From the NCBI RefSeq assembly GCF_905201705.1, contig NZ_CAJKOX010000014.1, forward strand, positions 28,209 to 92,208: DNA of 64,000 bases, read 5' to 3'. The notes beneath the pieces were generated by a model, which ran no database searches, was not told the origin of the DNA, and saw only the letters and a list, made by a program, of their open reading frames with translations. The position numbers and the translations under genes were made by a program. This DNA is from an uncultured Marvinbryantia sp. (lineage in GTDB: Bacteria > Bacillota > Clostridia > Lachnospirales > Lachnospiraceae). Below are positions 34,401-42,747 of this stretch, piece by piece. Each line of letters begins with the position of its first letter. The first letter of the stretch is position 1.

Positions 34401-34431
34401 AGCAAGTGTTTGAGGCTGGCGTGAACAGTAA
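34401..34431 (-). repeat. Dispersed repeat, short inverted copy
   Basis: The reverse complement matches 63797-63827 at 29 of 31 positions (core TTACTGTTCACGCCAGC). Only the first 31 nt of the structured element at the right edge are present here. Confidence 0.7.
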
Positions 34432-34463
34432 TCAAATATCTTGTCCGGTACTTAAAAAAGAAA

Positions 34464-34504
34464 AGGCTGCGCCTGCTTAAATATCAGCGGGACGCAGCCT
34501 GTTT
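34464..34504. terminator. Bidirectional terminator between leuS and the CorC gene
   Basis: AGGCTGCG/CGCAGCCT stem with TTTT to the right and an A-rich stretch to the left, serving two convergent genes. Confidence 0.7.
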
Positions 34505-34509
34505 TGACT

Positions 34510-35781
34510 CTAAACGCTTATTTCTTCTTCCTTTTTGGGAAGATACAGATGTACCTGGTCGATCCGGTTTTTGTCGACCGCATCCACCACGAGACGGATG
34601 CCGTCCGCTGTGGTGACGGATTCGCCAACCGCAGGCAGATGGTCAAGTCCGCCGATGATCAGACCGCCGAGGGAATCGTAGTCCTCCGAATGAAGCGACA
34701 GATGCAGCGCATCGTTGACGTCGTCGAGCTTCATAAAACCGGCAATCACATATTCGTTTTCAGAAATCTTTTTGATGAGATCTTCCTCATCCTTGTCGTA
34801 TTCGTCGCGGATCTCGCCGACGATCTCCTCCAGCAGATCCTCCAGTGTAATAAGACCTGCCGTTGCGCCATATTCATCCAGCACGATGGTGAAGTTGATG
34901 GAAGCCTGGCGCATCTCATCCATTAATTCCGAAGTATTCTTATATTCATACGTGAAATATGGTTCACGCATCATACCGCGCAGATCAAAGCTGTTCTCGT
35001 CACAGAAGATCAGATCCTTGATATTGAGCACGCCAACGACATTATCGGTACTTTCCTCATAAACCGGCAGTCGGGTAAACTTTTCTTCGCGGAAAATATT
35101 CAGCACCTCATGATAGGAGGCGTTGACATCAACGGAAACCATCTCCACCCGCGGGATCATAATATCTTTCGCCTGCGTGTCGCCGAAATCGAACACATTG
35201 TAGATCATCTGCTTTTCTTCCTGCTCAATGACGCCGTCCTCGTGGCTGACATCTACGTAGGTGCGCAGCTCATTTTCCGTCATGACGTCGCCTTTGGCAT
35301 TGGGGTCGACCCCAAGAAGCCTGATAAGCAGATTAGAAAGCTGGTTTGTAATGAAAATAACCGGTGTAAGTACCTTTGTCAGTATGTAAATGATTCCGGC
35401 ATCCGACAGTGCAAGCTTTTCTGCATTGTGGGAAGCGTATGTTTTCGGGGAAATCTCACCGAAAATAAGAATCAGCAGCGTCAGTACGCCGCTTCCGATA
35501 CTGACCGCCCAGTTTCCGAACAGACTGGTGACAAGGGTGGTAACCATAGAAGCTGCACCGATATTTACGATATTGTTGCCGATCAATATGGCGCTGAGCA
35601 TCTTTCCCGGATTTTCCGTCACCTTTAAGAGGGTGGCGGCGCGTTTGTTTCCTTCATCCGCCAGAGTTTTGATTTTGATTTTGTTTACCGTGGTCAAAGC
35701 CGTTTCCGCTGAGGAAAAAAATGCGGAAAGGGCAATCAGCAGCACTATTACGCCTAGCTGTATGGCCTCGCCTGAGTCCAA
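34510..35781 (-). CDS. CNNM/CorC family membrane protein (hemolysin-like)
   Basis: 423 residues. N-terminal DUF21/CNNM transmembrane domain (LIALSAFFSSAETAL, SAILIGNNIVNIGAAS, LTLLILIFGEISPKT), two CBS domains around residues 190-315 (IMIPRVEMVSVD, FTRLPVYEES), and a C-terminal CorC_HlyC domain. Relatives transport or regulate Mg and other cations; the name hemolysin is historical. AAAGGAGATG positions the start at a TTG giving MDSGEAIQLG; a GTG 39 nt upstream would lie before that ribosome site. The mRNA leader contains a TGCAG/CTGCA hairpin. Confidence 0.88.
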   Translation of the reverse strand: MDSGEAIQLGVIVLLIALSAFFSSAETALTTVNKIKIKTLADEGNKRAATLLKVTENPGKMLSAILIGNNIVNIGAASMVTTLVTSLFGNWAVSIGSGVLTLLILIFGEISPKTYASHNAEKLALSDAGIIYILTKVLTPVIFITNQLSNLLIRLLGVDPNAKGDVMTENELRTYVDVSHEDGVIEQEEKQMIYNVFDFGDTQAKDIMIPRVEMVSVDVNASYHEVLNIFREEKFTRLPVYEESTDNVVGVLNIKDLIFCDENSFDLRGMMREPYFTYEYKNTSELMDEMRQASINFTIVLDEYGATAGLITLEDLLEEIVGEIRDEYDKDEEDLIKKISENEYVIAGFMKLDDVNDALHLSLHSEDYDSLGGLIIGGLDHLPAVGESVTTADGIRLVVDAVDKNRIDQVHLYLPKKEEEISV

Positions 35782-35830
35782 AATGTCATCTCCTTTCGGT
35801 GCAGAGATCAAATACTGCACTTGTTTGATA

Positions 35831-35859
35831 ATGATAGCGTATTTCTAAAAAAAAATCAA
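35831..35859 (-). promoter_or_regulatory. Promoter of the CorC-like gene
   Basis: On the minus strand TTGATT, 17-nt spacer, TATCAT; the leader to the TTG start is about 40 nt. Confidence 0.6.
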
Positions 35860-35973
35860 GGAAACAGGCACACTTTATATAAATTTTAGTATCTGTTTGC
35901 AGCTGCGCAGCTATCAGGAATACTTTCCGGGCCTGCCGCATATATTAACAACAGACAGGAGGGAGGAGAACTT

Positions 35974-36333
35974 ATGCTTGCAGGATCAAATATCCGGGTC
36001 GTGGTGAAATCATTGATTATTTCCTATATTATTACGGGGATTCTGCTGCTGCTTACGGCGCTGCTGCTTTACAGGCTGGAACCGCAGCAGAGTATGGTTT
36101 CGGTGGGAATCCTCGTGATTTATGTACTCAGCAGTTTTTGTGGCGGGCTGCTGGCGGGAAAAGGGATAAGGAGCCGGAAATTTTTGTGGGGACTGGTGAC
36201 GGGCACGCTTTATTTTATCATGCTGCTTGCGGCTTCCTGGATATCCGGCGGCATTGATGCGAAGGCGGCGGAAATTATCACAACGATGCTGCTTTGCCTT
36301 GGTGGAGGGATGCTTGGCGGAATGCTGGCATAG
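35974..36333 (+). CDS. TIGR04086-family four-helix membrane protein
   Basis: 119 residues, almost entirely hydrophobic, with four predicted membrane helices (VVKSLIISYIITGILLLLT, ILVIYVLSSFCGGLLAG, LVTGTLYFIMLLAASW, TTMLLCLGGGMLGGMLA). It matches a small clostridial membrane-protein family of unknown function. GGAGGGAGGAG precedes the ATG. Transcribed separately from rho, which has its own promoter. Confidence 0.75.
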   Translation: MLAGSNIRVVVKSLIISYIITGILLLLTALLLYRLEPQQSMVSVGILVIYVLSSFCGGLLAGKGIRSRKFLWGLVTGTLYFIMLLAASWISGGIDAKAAEIITTMLLCLGGGMLGGMLA

Positions 36334-36340
36334 AAAAATG

Positions 36341-36369
36341 TTGCATTTTGAAAAACAACGTGCTATAAT
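36341..36369 (+). promoter_or_regulatory. Promoter of rho
   Basis: TTGCAT, 17-nt spacer, TATAAT. The leader is about 115 nt, long enough for the Rho autoregulation known in other bacteria, though no specific structure is evident. Confidence 0.65.
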
Positions 36370-36491
36370 ACCGCTATCTACATAATATCGTGTCAATTCC
36401 GACAGATACCCATTTTATAAATGTTAAAGTACAGATGATGGATATTCGTATTTTTGTTAGATACGCAGAGTGAGAATAGAAAGGGAATTTT

Positions 36492-37940
36492 ATGACGAGA
36501 GAACAGTATGAATCGCTCCCGGCAGTACAGCTAAAGGAGATTGCCAGGGCAAGAGGACTAAAGGTAACTGGCGGTATGCGCAAGTCAGCGGTAGTGGAAC
36601 TGATGCTTGCGGAGGACGAGAAAGACGGACAGAAGAATGCGGCGGATGCAAAAGCGGAGGAGCCGATCGCTGCCGCGGGAAAGACAGAACCGTCTGCGGC
36701 GGAAATGAAAACGGAACGCCGTCCGGCAGAGGAAAAAACAGAAAATACAGCGGCGGAAGCCGGCGAGGCCGGAGAACGGTCGGACAAGCCGCCCGTGGAT
36801 ATCGCGCAGCTTGACAGCGGTATTGTTGTGCAGGGAATTCTGGAAGTGCTGCCGGACGGCTACGGTTTTATCCGCAGCAATCATTATCTTCCGGGGGAAA
36901 ACGACGTTTATGTATCACCGTCACAGATCCGCAGATTCGGGCTGAAAACGGGAGATATCCTGACCGGAAACACACGTATTAAGACGATGCAGGAGAAATT
37001 CAGCGCGCTTTTGTATCTGACGTCGATCAACGGCATGGCGCCGGGCGAGGCGTCAAAGCGCTACAACTTTGAAGATATGACGCCGATCTTCCCGAATGAG
37101 CGGCTGCGCCTGGAGCGCGGAAGCAGGGACGTGTCCATGCGTATCGTGGATCTCATTTCCCCGATTGGAAAAGGACAGCGCGGGATGATCGTGTCCCAGC
37201 CCAAAGCGGGAAAAACGACGCTATTAAAGGACGTCGCAAAATCGATCCTGAAAAATAATCCGGAGGTTCACCTGATCATCCTGCTGATCGATGAGCGCCC
37301 GGAGGAGGTTACGGATATCCGTGAGGCGATCGTCGGCGACAACGTCGAGGTGGTCTATTCGACCTTTGATGAGCTGCCGGAGCATCATAAGCGCGTGTCC
37401 GAGATGGTTATTGAGCGCGCAAAGCGTCTGGTGGAGCACAAACGCGACGTGGTGATCCTTCTGGACAGCATCACGCGCCTTGCACGCGCGTACAACCTGG
37501 TCGTGCCGCCAAGCGGACGCACTCTGTCCGGCGGTCTTGACCCGGCGGCGCTGCATATGCCGAAGCGTTTCTTCGGCGCGGCGAGAAATATGCGCGAGGG
37601 CGGCAGCCTGACCGTGCTTGCAACGGCCCTTGTGGATACCGGAAGCAAGATGGACGATGTGGTTTATGAGGAATTTAAGGGCACCGGCAACATGGAGCTC
37701 GTTCTGGACCGCAAGCTCTCCGAAAAGCGTGTATTCCCGGCAATTGATATTCCGAAATCCAGCACGCGCAGGGAGGATCTGCTGCTTGACCACGAGGAGC
37801 AGGAGGCGGTTTACATCATGCGCCGGGCGTTAAATGGCATGAAATCTGACGAGGCGGTAGAGAATATTCTCAATTTGTTTGTGCGTACGCGGGATAACCG
37901 TGAATTTGTGCAGACAGTAAAGAAGCAAAAATTTATATAA
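36492..37940 (+). CDS. rho: Transcription termination factor Rho
   Basis: 482-residue hexameric RNA helicase. N-terminal SAP-like segment (LPAVQLKEIARARGLK), then a 70-residue low-complexity Ala/Glu/Lys insertion (residues ~45-100) common in clostridial and actinobacterial Rho. The cold-shock RNA-binding domain (LEVLPDGYGFIRS) and the ATPase follow, with Walker A SQPKAGKTTLLK, Walker B ILLIDERPEEVT and the Q-loop SGGLDPAALHMPK. The C-terminus is full length. Confidence 0.96.
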   Translation: MTREQYESLPAVQLKEIARARGLKVTGGMRKSAVVELMLAEDEKDGQKNAADAKAEEPIAAAGKTEPSAAEMKTERRPAEEKTENTAAEAGEAGERSDKPPVDIAQLDSGIVVQGILEVLPDGYGFIRSNHYLPGENDVYVSPSQIRRFGLKTGDILTGNTRIKTMQEKFSALLYLTSINGMAPGEASKRYNFEDMTPIFPNERLRLERGSRDVSMRIVDLISPIGKGQRGMIVSQPKAGKTTLLKDVAKSILKNNPEVHLIILLIDERPEEVTDIREAIVGDNVEVVYSTFDELPEHHKRVSEMVIERAKRLVEHKRDVVILLDSITRLARAYNLVVPPSGRTLSGGLDPAALHMPKRFFGAARNMREGGSLTVLATALVDTGSKMDDVVYEEFKGTGNMELVLDRKLSEKRVFPAIDIPKSSTRREDLLLDHEEQEAVYIMRRALNGMKSDEAVENILNLFVRTRDNREFVQTVKKQKFI

Positions 37941-37945
37941 GTACT

Positions 37946-37974
37946 TGCAAATAAAGTCGGAATGTGCTATAATC
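37946..37974 (+). promoter_or_regulatory. Promoter of rpmE
   Basis: TTGCAA, 17-nt spacer, TATAAT; starts transcription about 30 nt before the gene. Confidence 0.75.
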
Positions 37975-38009
37975 CAAGCATTGCTTAACTGAATTGTGAG
38001 GTGAAAATC

Positions 38010-38213
38010 ATGAAAGAGGGAATCCATCCGGCATACCATCAGGCAACTGTTACCTGCAACTGTGGAAATACATTTACGACAGGTTCTACAAAGAAGGACA
38101 TCCACGTAGAAATCTGCTCAAAGTGCCATTCGTTCTACACAGGACAGCAGAAGACAGCGGCTGCCCGCGGACGTATTGATAAGTTTAACAAGAAATACGG
38201 CATCAATGCATAA
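38010..38213 (+). CDS. rpmE: Ribosomal protein L31, zinc-binding form
   Basis: 67 residues. The zinc-ribbon cysteines CNCG and CSKCHSF define the C+ form that needs zinc. YHQATVTCNCGNTF and FYTGQQKTAAARGRID are typical. The ATG follows GAGGTGAAA; a GTG nine bases earlier overlaps the ribosome site and is unlikely. Confidence 0.96.
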   Translation: MKEGIHPAYHQATVTCNCGNTFTTGSTKKDIHVEICSKCHSFYTGQQKTAAARGRIDKFNKKYGINA

Positions 38214-38229
38214 TAGAAATGGTAACGGT

Positions 38230-38262
38230 AAGGTTGAGGTTGGACAAATCTCAACCTTTTTT
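38230..38262 (+). terminator. Intrinsic terminator of rpmE
   Basis: AAGGTTGAG/CTCAACCTT stem followed by TTTTTT. Confidence 0.85.
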
Positions 38263-38265
38263 GCT

Positions 38266-38315
38266 ATGAAAGCCCGGTCGACATGCGTCAGCACGCAGCA
38301 ATCCGGGGCTTTCAT
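38266..38315 (+). promoter_or_regulatory. Second hairpin between rpmE and the DUF1385 gene
   Basis: ATGAAAGCCC-GG pairs with CCGGGGCTTTCAT (one bulged base), with an inner ATGCGT/ACGCA arm. There is no T-run behind it, so it is not a standard terminator. It lies 50 nt before the next start codon and could be a cis-regulatory or processing structure. Confidence 0.4.
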
Positions 38316-38365
38316 TTGTGGGGAAAGAAGATCCCGAATGGACTTTCGTTTTTAAGGAGGACAGT

Positions 38366-39436
38366 ATGAAAGGTTCTGGAATTGGCGGACAGGCGGTCAT
38401 GGAGGGCGTCATGATGAAAAACGGCGACCGTTATGCCGTGGCAGTACGCAAGCCCGATAAAGAGATTATCGTGAAAACGGAAGAATCTCCGGCATTTATC
38501 AAAGGAAAAAAGGTGCTGGAGCTTCCGTTTGTGCGCGGTGTGTTCAGCTTTGTGGATTCACTGGTGCTTGGCATGAAAACACTGACATACTCCGCCGGCT
38601 TTTTTGAGGATGAAGAGGAGGAAGAGCCGGAGAAGGAGCCGTCAAAGCTTGATAAAAAAATTGACAGCTTTTTGAACACAAAGAAGGGCATGGACATCCT
38701 GATGGGCATTACGGTGGCTGTTTCCATGGTCTTTGCTGTAGCGGTGTTTATGATCCTGCCGTATTTTCTATCGCTGCTTCTTCAGAAGGTGACGGACAAT
38801 ACCAACATTATTGTTACCTGCGAGGGTATTCTGAAGATTGCGATCTTCCTGCTTTATATTAAGCTGATCTCAAATATGAAGGATATTCAGCGGGTGTTTA
38901 TGTACCACGGCGCGGAGCATAAATGCATCAACTGTATCGAACACGGGATGGAGCTGAACGTGGAAAACGTGATGAAAAGCTCCAGGGAGCATAAGCGCTG
39001 CGGAACCAGCTTTTTGCTGATCGTCATGGTCGTCAGCGTGATCGTGCATATGTTTATCCGCGTGGAGTCGAGCGTGCTCGGCTTTGTGATCCGCATTCTG
39101 CTGCTGCCGGTGATCGCGGGTGTTTCCTATGAGTTTATCCGCCTTGCCGGAAAATCGGAGAACAGGCTTGTAAATCTTTTGAGCAGGCCGGGCATGATGC
39201 TGCAGCACCAGACGACGCGCGAGCCGACGCCGGATATGGTGGAGGTGGCGATCGCTTCCGTGGAAGCAGTGTTCGACTGGAAGAAATTTTTAAATGAAAA
39301 TTTTGGAACAAATTACGAAATTACAGAGAAAGAATACGTGTGCAAAGAGACGATCGTTCCGGGCACGGAGCGGACGGAGAAGGATAGCGCGCCGACAGAG
39401 AAGCAGGGCGTCGCTGCGGAGGGCGCGGCAGGATGA
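38366..39436 (+). CDS. DUF1385 family membrane protein
   Basis: 356 residues. N-terminal IGGQAVMEGVMMKNGDRYAV is the DUF1385 hallmark, then YHGAEHKCINCIEHG and HKRCGTSFLLIVMVV. About four membrane segments with a conserved Cys/His cluster. The C-terminal tail (KEDSAPTEKQ) is charged and low complexity. The biochemical function is not established. In Firmicutes it is usually next to prmC and prfA, as here; its stop overlaps prmC (ATGA), implying coupled translation with the release-factor genes. Confidence 0.9.
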   Translation: MKGSGIGGQAVMEGVMMKNGDRYAVAVRKPDKEIIVKTEESPAFIKGKKVLELPFVRGVFSFVDSLVLGMKTLTYSAGFFEDEEEEEPEKEPSKLDKKIDSFLNTKKGMDILMGITVAVSMVFAVAVFMILPYFLSLLLQKVTDNTNIIVTCEGILKIAIFLLYIKLISNMKDIQRVFMYHGAEHKCINCIEHGMELNVENVMKSSREHKRCGTSFLLIVMVVSVIVHMFIRVESSVLGFVIRILLLPVIAGVSYEFIRLAGKSENRLVNLLSRPGMMLQHQTTREPTPDMVEVAIASVEAVFDWKKFLNENFGTNYEITEKEYVCKETIVPGTERTEKDSAPTEKQGVAAEGAAG

Positions 39437-40341
39437 GAAATGCTGCGGAGGAAGCTGCGAAAGCCGGATGCCGGGACGCTGAGGAAGACATGCAGCAGGA
39501 GAAGGCGGAAAAATGTTCTTACTGCGGGCTGCTGCAGTGGGGGATCGGTGCGCTGAAGGCACAGGAAATCACGGAGGCGGCATCTGACGCCTGGATTCTG
39601 CTTGAGCACGTGACGGGCATCGACCGCACGCATTATTTTCTGAAAATGACAGAAAGCTGCCCGAAGGAAGCGGCGGAGAGCTACCGGGAGCTGATCGGAC
39701 GGCGGGCGCGGCATATGCCGGTGCAGTATCTTACCGGCGAGCAGGAATTTATGGGGTATTCTTTCCGCGTGAATGAGCAGGTGCTGATCCCGCGGCAGGA
39801 TACGGAGCTGCTTGTCCTGGAGGCGGAGAAAAAAATCCGTCCGGGTGCGGCGGTGCTTGATATGTGCACCGGATCGGGCTGTATTATTATCAGTCTGGCA
39901 AAGCGATGCCGCATCAGTGCTTTTGCGGCGGATATTTCAGAGGGCGCGCTCGCGGTCGCGCAGGAGAATGCCGCCGCACTGCAGGCGGACGTAGCTTTTA
40001 TTAAGAGCGATCTTTTTGAGGCGGTGGAAGGGAAATACGATTGTATTGTTTCCAATCCGCCCTACATTGCGAGCGGGGAAATTCCCCGGCTGATGCCGGA
40101 GGTGCGGGACTATGAGCCGATTACAGCGCTTGACGGGAGCGCGGACGGTCTTAGGTTTTACCGCAGAATTGCGGCCGATGCGAAAAAATTTTTAAAGCCG
40201 GGTGGCTGGGTTTTCTGTGAGATCGGGTTTGACCAGGGAAAGACAGTGCCGGAGATGTTTGAAAAGGAAGGCTATCAGGAGATAATAGTAAAAAAGGATC
40301 TGGCAGGTCTGCCGAGGGTAGTGACCGCCAGGCTGTGTTAA
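39433..40341 (+). CDS. prmC: Release factor glutamine methyltransferase
   Basis: Methylates the Gln of the GGQ motif in RF1/RF2. 302 residues with the helical N-terminal domain (VTGIDRTHYF), the SAM site VLDMCTGSGCIIISLA and the catalytic NPPY in CIVSNPPYIASGE. The first 30 residues are a charged, Cys-containing extension; an internal ATG at residue 20 would shorten it. It sits directly before its substrate gene prfA. Confidence 0.93.
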   Translation: MRNAAEEAAKAGCRDAEEDMQQEKAEKCSYCGLLQWGIGALKAQEITEAASDAWILLEHVTGIDRTHYFLKMTESCPKEAAESYRELIGRRARHMPVQYLTGEQEFMGYSFRVNEQVLIPRQDTELLVLEAEKKIRPGAAVLDMCTGSGCIIISLAKRCRISAFAADISEGALAVAQENAAALQADVAFIKSDLFEAVEGKYDCIVSNPPYIASGEIPRLMPEVRDYEPITALDGSADGLRFYRRIAADAKKFLKPGGWVFCEIGFDQGKTVPEMFEKEGYQEIIVKKDLAGLPRVVTARLC

Positions 40342-40353
40342 TAGGAGGAAACC

Positions 40354-41427
40354 ATGTTTGACAAGCTGGAGGATTTGTTGATCCGTTTTGAGGAATTGCT
40401 GAACGAATTAAATGAGCCGGGGGTGGCGGGCGACCCGGCTCGTTTCCAGAAGCTTATGAAGGAGCAGAGCAATCTGCAGCCGATCGTGGACGCGTACAAG
40501 GAATATAAAGCGTGTAAGCAGACTGTTGAGGACAGCCTGTCTATGCTGGAGGGCGAGTCTGACGAAGAAATGCGCGAGCTGTTAAAGGAAGAGTTAAATT
40601 CGGCAAAGGACAGGATCGCGGAGCTGGAGAGGGAATTAAAGATCCTGCTGCTCCCGAAGGATCCGAACGATGATAAAAACGTTATCGTGGAGATCCGCGC
40701 AGGCGCGGGCGGAGACGAGGCTGCGCTGTTTGCGGCGGAGATGTACCGTCTCTATGTAAAATATGCCGAGAAGCGCCGCTGGAAGGTGGAGCTGCTGAAT
40801 GCCGACGAGATCGGCATCGGCGGCATGAAGGAGGTCAACTTTATGATCACCGGGCAGGGCGCCTACTCCCGTCTGAAATACGAGAGCGGTGTTCACCGCG
40901 TGCAGCGTGTGCCGGAGACGGAATCCGGCGGCAGGATCCACACCTCGACGATCACTGTTGCGGTGATGCCGGAGGCGGAGGATGTGGACGTGGTGATCGA
41001 CGAGAAGGATATCCGCATCGACGTTATGCGCGCTTCCGGAAACGGCGGACAGTGCGTCAACACGACGGACTCTGCGGTGCGCCTGACGCATTACCCGACC
41101 GGTATCGTGGTATACAGCCAGACGGAAAAGTCACAGCTTCAGAATAAGGCGAAGGCATTCGCGCTGCTGCGCGCAAAGTTGTATGATATCGAGCAGCAGA
41201 AGGCGCACGACGCGGAGGCGGAGCTGCGCCGCAGCCAGATCGGAACCGGGGACCGCTCTGAAAAAATCCGTACCTACAATTTCCCGCAGGGACGCGTGAC
41301 GGATCACCGGATCAAGCTGACGCTCTACAAGATCGATTCTATCATGGACGGAGATATCGACGAGCTGCTGGACAGCCTGATCGCGGCCGATCAGGCGGCA
41401 AAGCTGTCGGCAATGAATGAAGAGTAA
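40354..41427 (+). CDS. prfA: Peptide chain release factor 1
   Basis: 357 residues; recognises UAA and UAG. The tripeptide region reads RVPETESGGRIHTS and the catalytic loop SGNGGQCVNTTDSAVR. AGGAGG precedes the ATG, 12 nt after prmC. Length and domain order are standard. Confidence 0.96.
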   Translation: MFDKLEDLLIRFEELLNELNEPGVAGDPARFQKLMKEQSNLQPIVDAYKEYKACKQTVEDSLSMLEGESDEEMRELLKEELNSAKDRIAELERELKILLLPKDPNDDKNVIVEIRAGAGGDEAALFAAEMYRLYVKYAEKRRWKVELLNADEIGIGGMKEVNFMITGQGAYSRLKYESGVHRVQRVPETESGGRIHTSTITVAVMPEAEDVDVVIDEKDIRIDVMRASGNGGQCVNTTDSAVRLTHYPTGIVVYSQTEKSQLQNKAKAFALLRAKLYDIEQQKAHDAEAELRRSQIGTGDRSEKIRTYNFPQGRVTDHRIKLTLYKIDSIMDGDIDELLDSLIAADQAAKLSAMNEE

Positions 41428-41440
41428 GCTTAGTAAAAGG

Positions 41441-41499
41441 AAGGATATTTTTCTGCGAAGGCAGTCGATAAGGACGCGGGCAGAAAAATATCCTTTTTG
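41441..41499 (+). terminator. Terminator of DUF1385-prmC-prfA operon
   Basis: A 16-bp perfect stem, AAGGATATTTTTCTGC with its complement, followed by TTTTT. Confidence 0.85.
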
Positions 41500-41517
41500 T
41501 ATTTTCTAAAATAACAC

Positions 41518-41546
41518 TTGCGTTTGTGTGACCGATGTGATATAAT
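41518..41546 (+). promoter_or_regulatory. Promoter of the DUF5688 gene
   Basis: TTGCGT, 17-nt spacer, TATAAT with an upstream TG (extended -10). Confidence 0.65.
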
Positions 41547-41631
41547 CAGTGACATAAAACTTCTGAATAGTCTGGTGCGTTCGCACACAATTCTCCGAGT
41601 TTTATAAATAAATGACAGAAAGGGTGGTTAT

Positions 41632-42519
41632 TTGAAGTATGAAGATTTTGTCTGCATGATGCAGACGCAGATGCAGGAAAGGCTGGGGGAGAAGGTGCAG
41701 ATACAGCTCCATCAGATTTTGAAAAATAATTCTGTGGTTCTGGACGCGCTTTCCATCAGTGAAGAGGGAAGCGGAATTGCACCGACGATCTATCTGAACG
41801 ACTTTTATCGTGGATATCAGGAGGGGACACCGATTCCGGACATTGCCGATCAGATGGAGGCGCTTTACCGGAAAAGCAGGGTGACGGTTCCTTTTGACAC
41901 GACTTTCTATGCAGATTTCGGAAAAGTGAAGCAGCATCTGGCGTGTCGTGTGATCAACCGGGAGAAAAACCGGGAGCTGCTGAAAACGGTACCTTATCGC
42001 ATCTTTCTTGATCTTGCAATTGTGACATACTATTATTTCGAGGACAGCTGCCTTGGAACGGGCACGATCCTGGTGTACAGCAGCCACTGTAAAAACTGGG
42101 GAATTACTGAGGAAGAGCTGTTTGCCTGTGCGCGGGAAAACACCCTGCACATCCAGCCGGAGGAATTTTTAAGTATGGACGGCGTGCTGGAAAAGTTTCA
42201 GGGATGCGGGGAGGCGAAGGCGGAGACGGAGAACGTTTTGCCGATGTATGTGCTGACGAACAAAACAAATTATTTTGGAGCGGCAAGCCTGTTGTTTGAT
42301 TCGGTACTGCAGGATATTGCGGACAAGCTGGAGGACGATTTCTGGATCCTTCCGAGCAGCATCCACGAATGTATCATTATCCCGGCGGAATCCGCAATGC
42401 CCAAAGAGGAGATGCAGGAGATGGTACGCGAGATCAACCGCAATGAGGTGGCCGCGGAGGATTTTCTTTCGGATGAAATCTACCGTTATCAGAGGGAATT
42501 TCATAAACTTAGCCTGTAG
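41632..42519 (+). CDS. DUF5688 family protein
   Basis: 295 residues, no signal peptide or membrane segment. It resembles a Lachnospiraceae-specific family of unknown function; landmarks are LDALSISEEGSGIAPTIYL and FWILPSSIHECIIIP. Start is TTG behind GAAAGGGTGG. The family is often present in several paralogues per genome. Monocistronic, with its own promoter and terminator; no catalytic motif is evident. Confidence 0.75.
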   Translation: MKYEDFVCMMQTQMQERLGEKVQIQLHQILKNNSVVLDALSISEEGSGIAPTIYLNDFYRGYQEGTPIPDIADQMEALYRKSRVTVPFDTTFYADFGKVKQHLACRVINREKNRELLKTVPYRIFLDLAIVTYYYFEDSCLGTGTILVYSSHCKNWGITEEELFACARENTLHIQPEEFLSMDGVLEKFQGCGEAKAETENVLPMYVLTNKTNYFGAASLLFDSVLQDIADKLEDDFWILPSSIHECIIIPAESAMPKEEMQEMVREINRNEVAAEDFLSDEIYRYQREFHKLSL

Positions 42520-42555
42520 ATTTCTGTCGCCGGACTGTGCCGAACCGGAAAAAAT

Positions 42556-42588
42556 AAAAAGTCAGGGATGCTTTCCTTGACTTTTTGT
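42556..42588 (+). terminator. Terminator after the DUF5688 gene
   Basis: AAAAAGTCA...TGACTTTTT stem with a GGGA/TTCC continuation and a short loop. Confidence 0.75.
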
Positions 42589-42612
42589 GCATTTTGTAGT
42601 ATTGTATTGAAA

Positions 42613-42631
42613 GGTACTGATGCTCAGTACC
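42613..42631. repeat. Perfect 8-bp inverted repeat before tRNA-Arg
   Basis: GGTACTGA-TGC-TCAGTACC ends two bases before the mature tRNA. It could be a processing hairpin or a protein-binding palindrome. Confidence 0.6.
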
Positions 42632-42633
42632 GT

Positions 42634-42706
42634 GCACCTGTAGCTCAGGGGATAGAGCAGTGGTTTCCGGTACCACGTGTCGGGGGTTCGAATCCCTCCA
42701 GGTGCG
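42634..42706 (+). tRNA. tRNA-Arg(CCG)
   Basis: Folds as a cloverleaf: acceptor GCACCTG/CAGGTGC, D stem GCTC/GAGC, anticodon stem GTGGT/ACCAC with loop TTCCGGT, T arm containing GGTTCGAATCC. The anticodon CCG reads CGG (Arg). The 3' CCA is not encoded. Single tRNA, directly followed by a protein gene. Confidence 0.93.
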
Positions 42707-42747
42707 TTTTAAATTTGCAAGGAAATTATAAGACGGAGGAAGGGTAA

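Noticed and set aside
40918..40960. Altered RF1 codon-recognition tripeptide (PET rather than PAT/PVT)
   Set aside because: Firmicutes RF1 proteins commonly have PET at this place, so it is not a sign of changed stop-codon reading.
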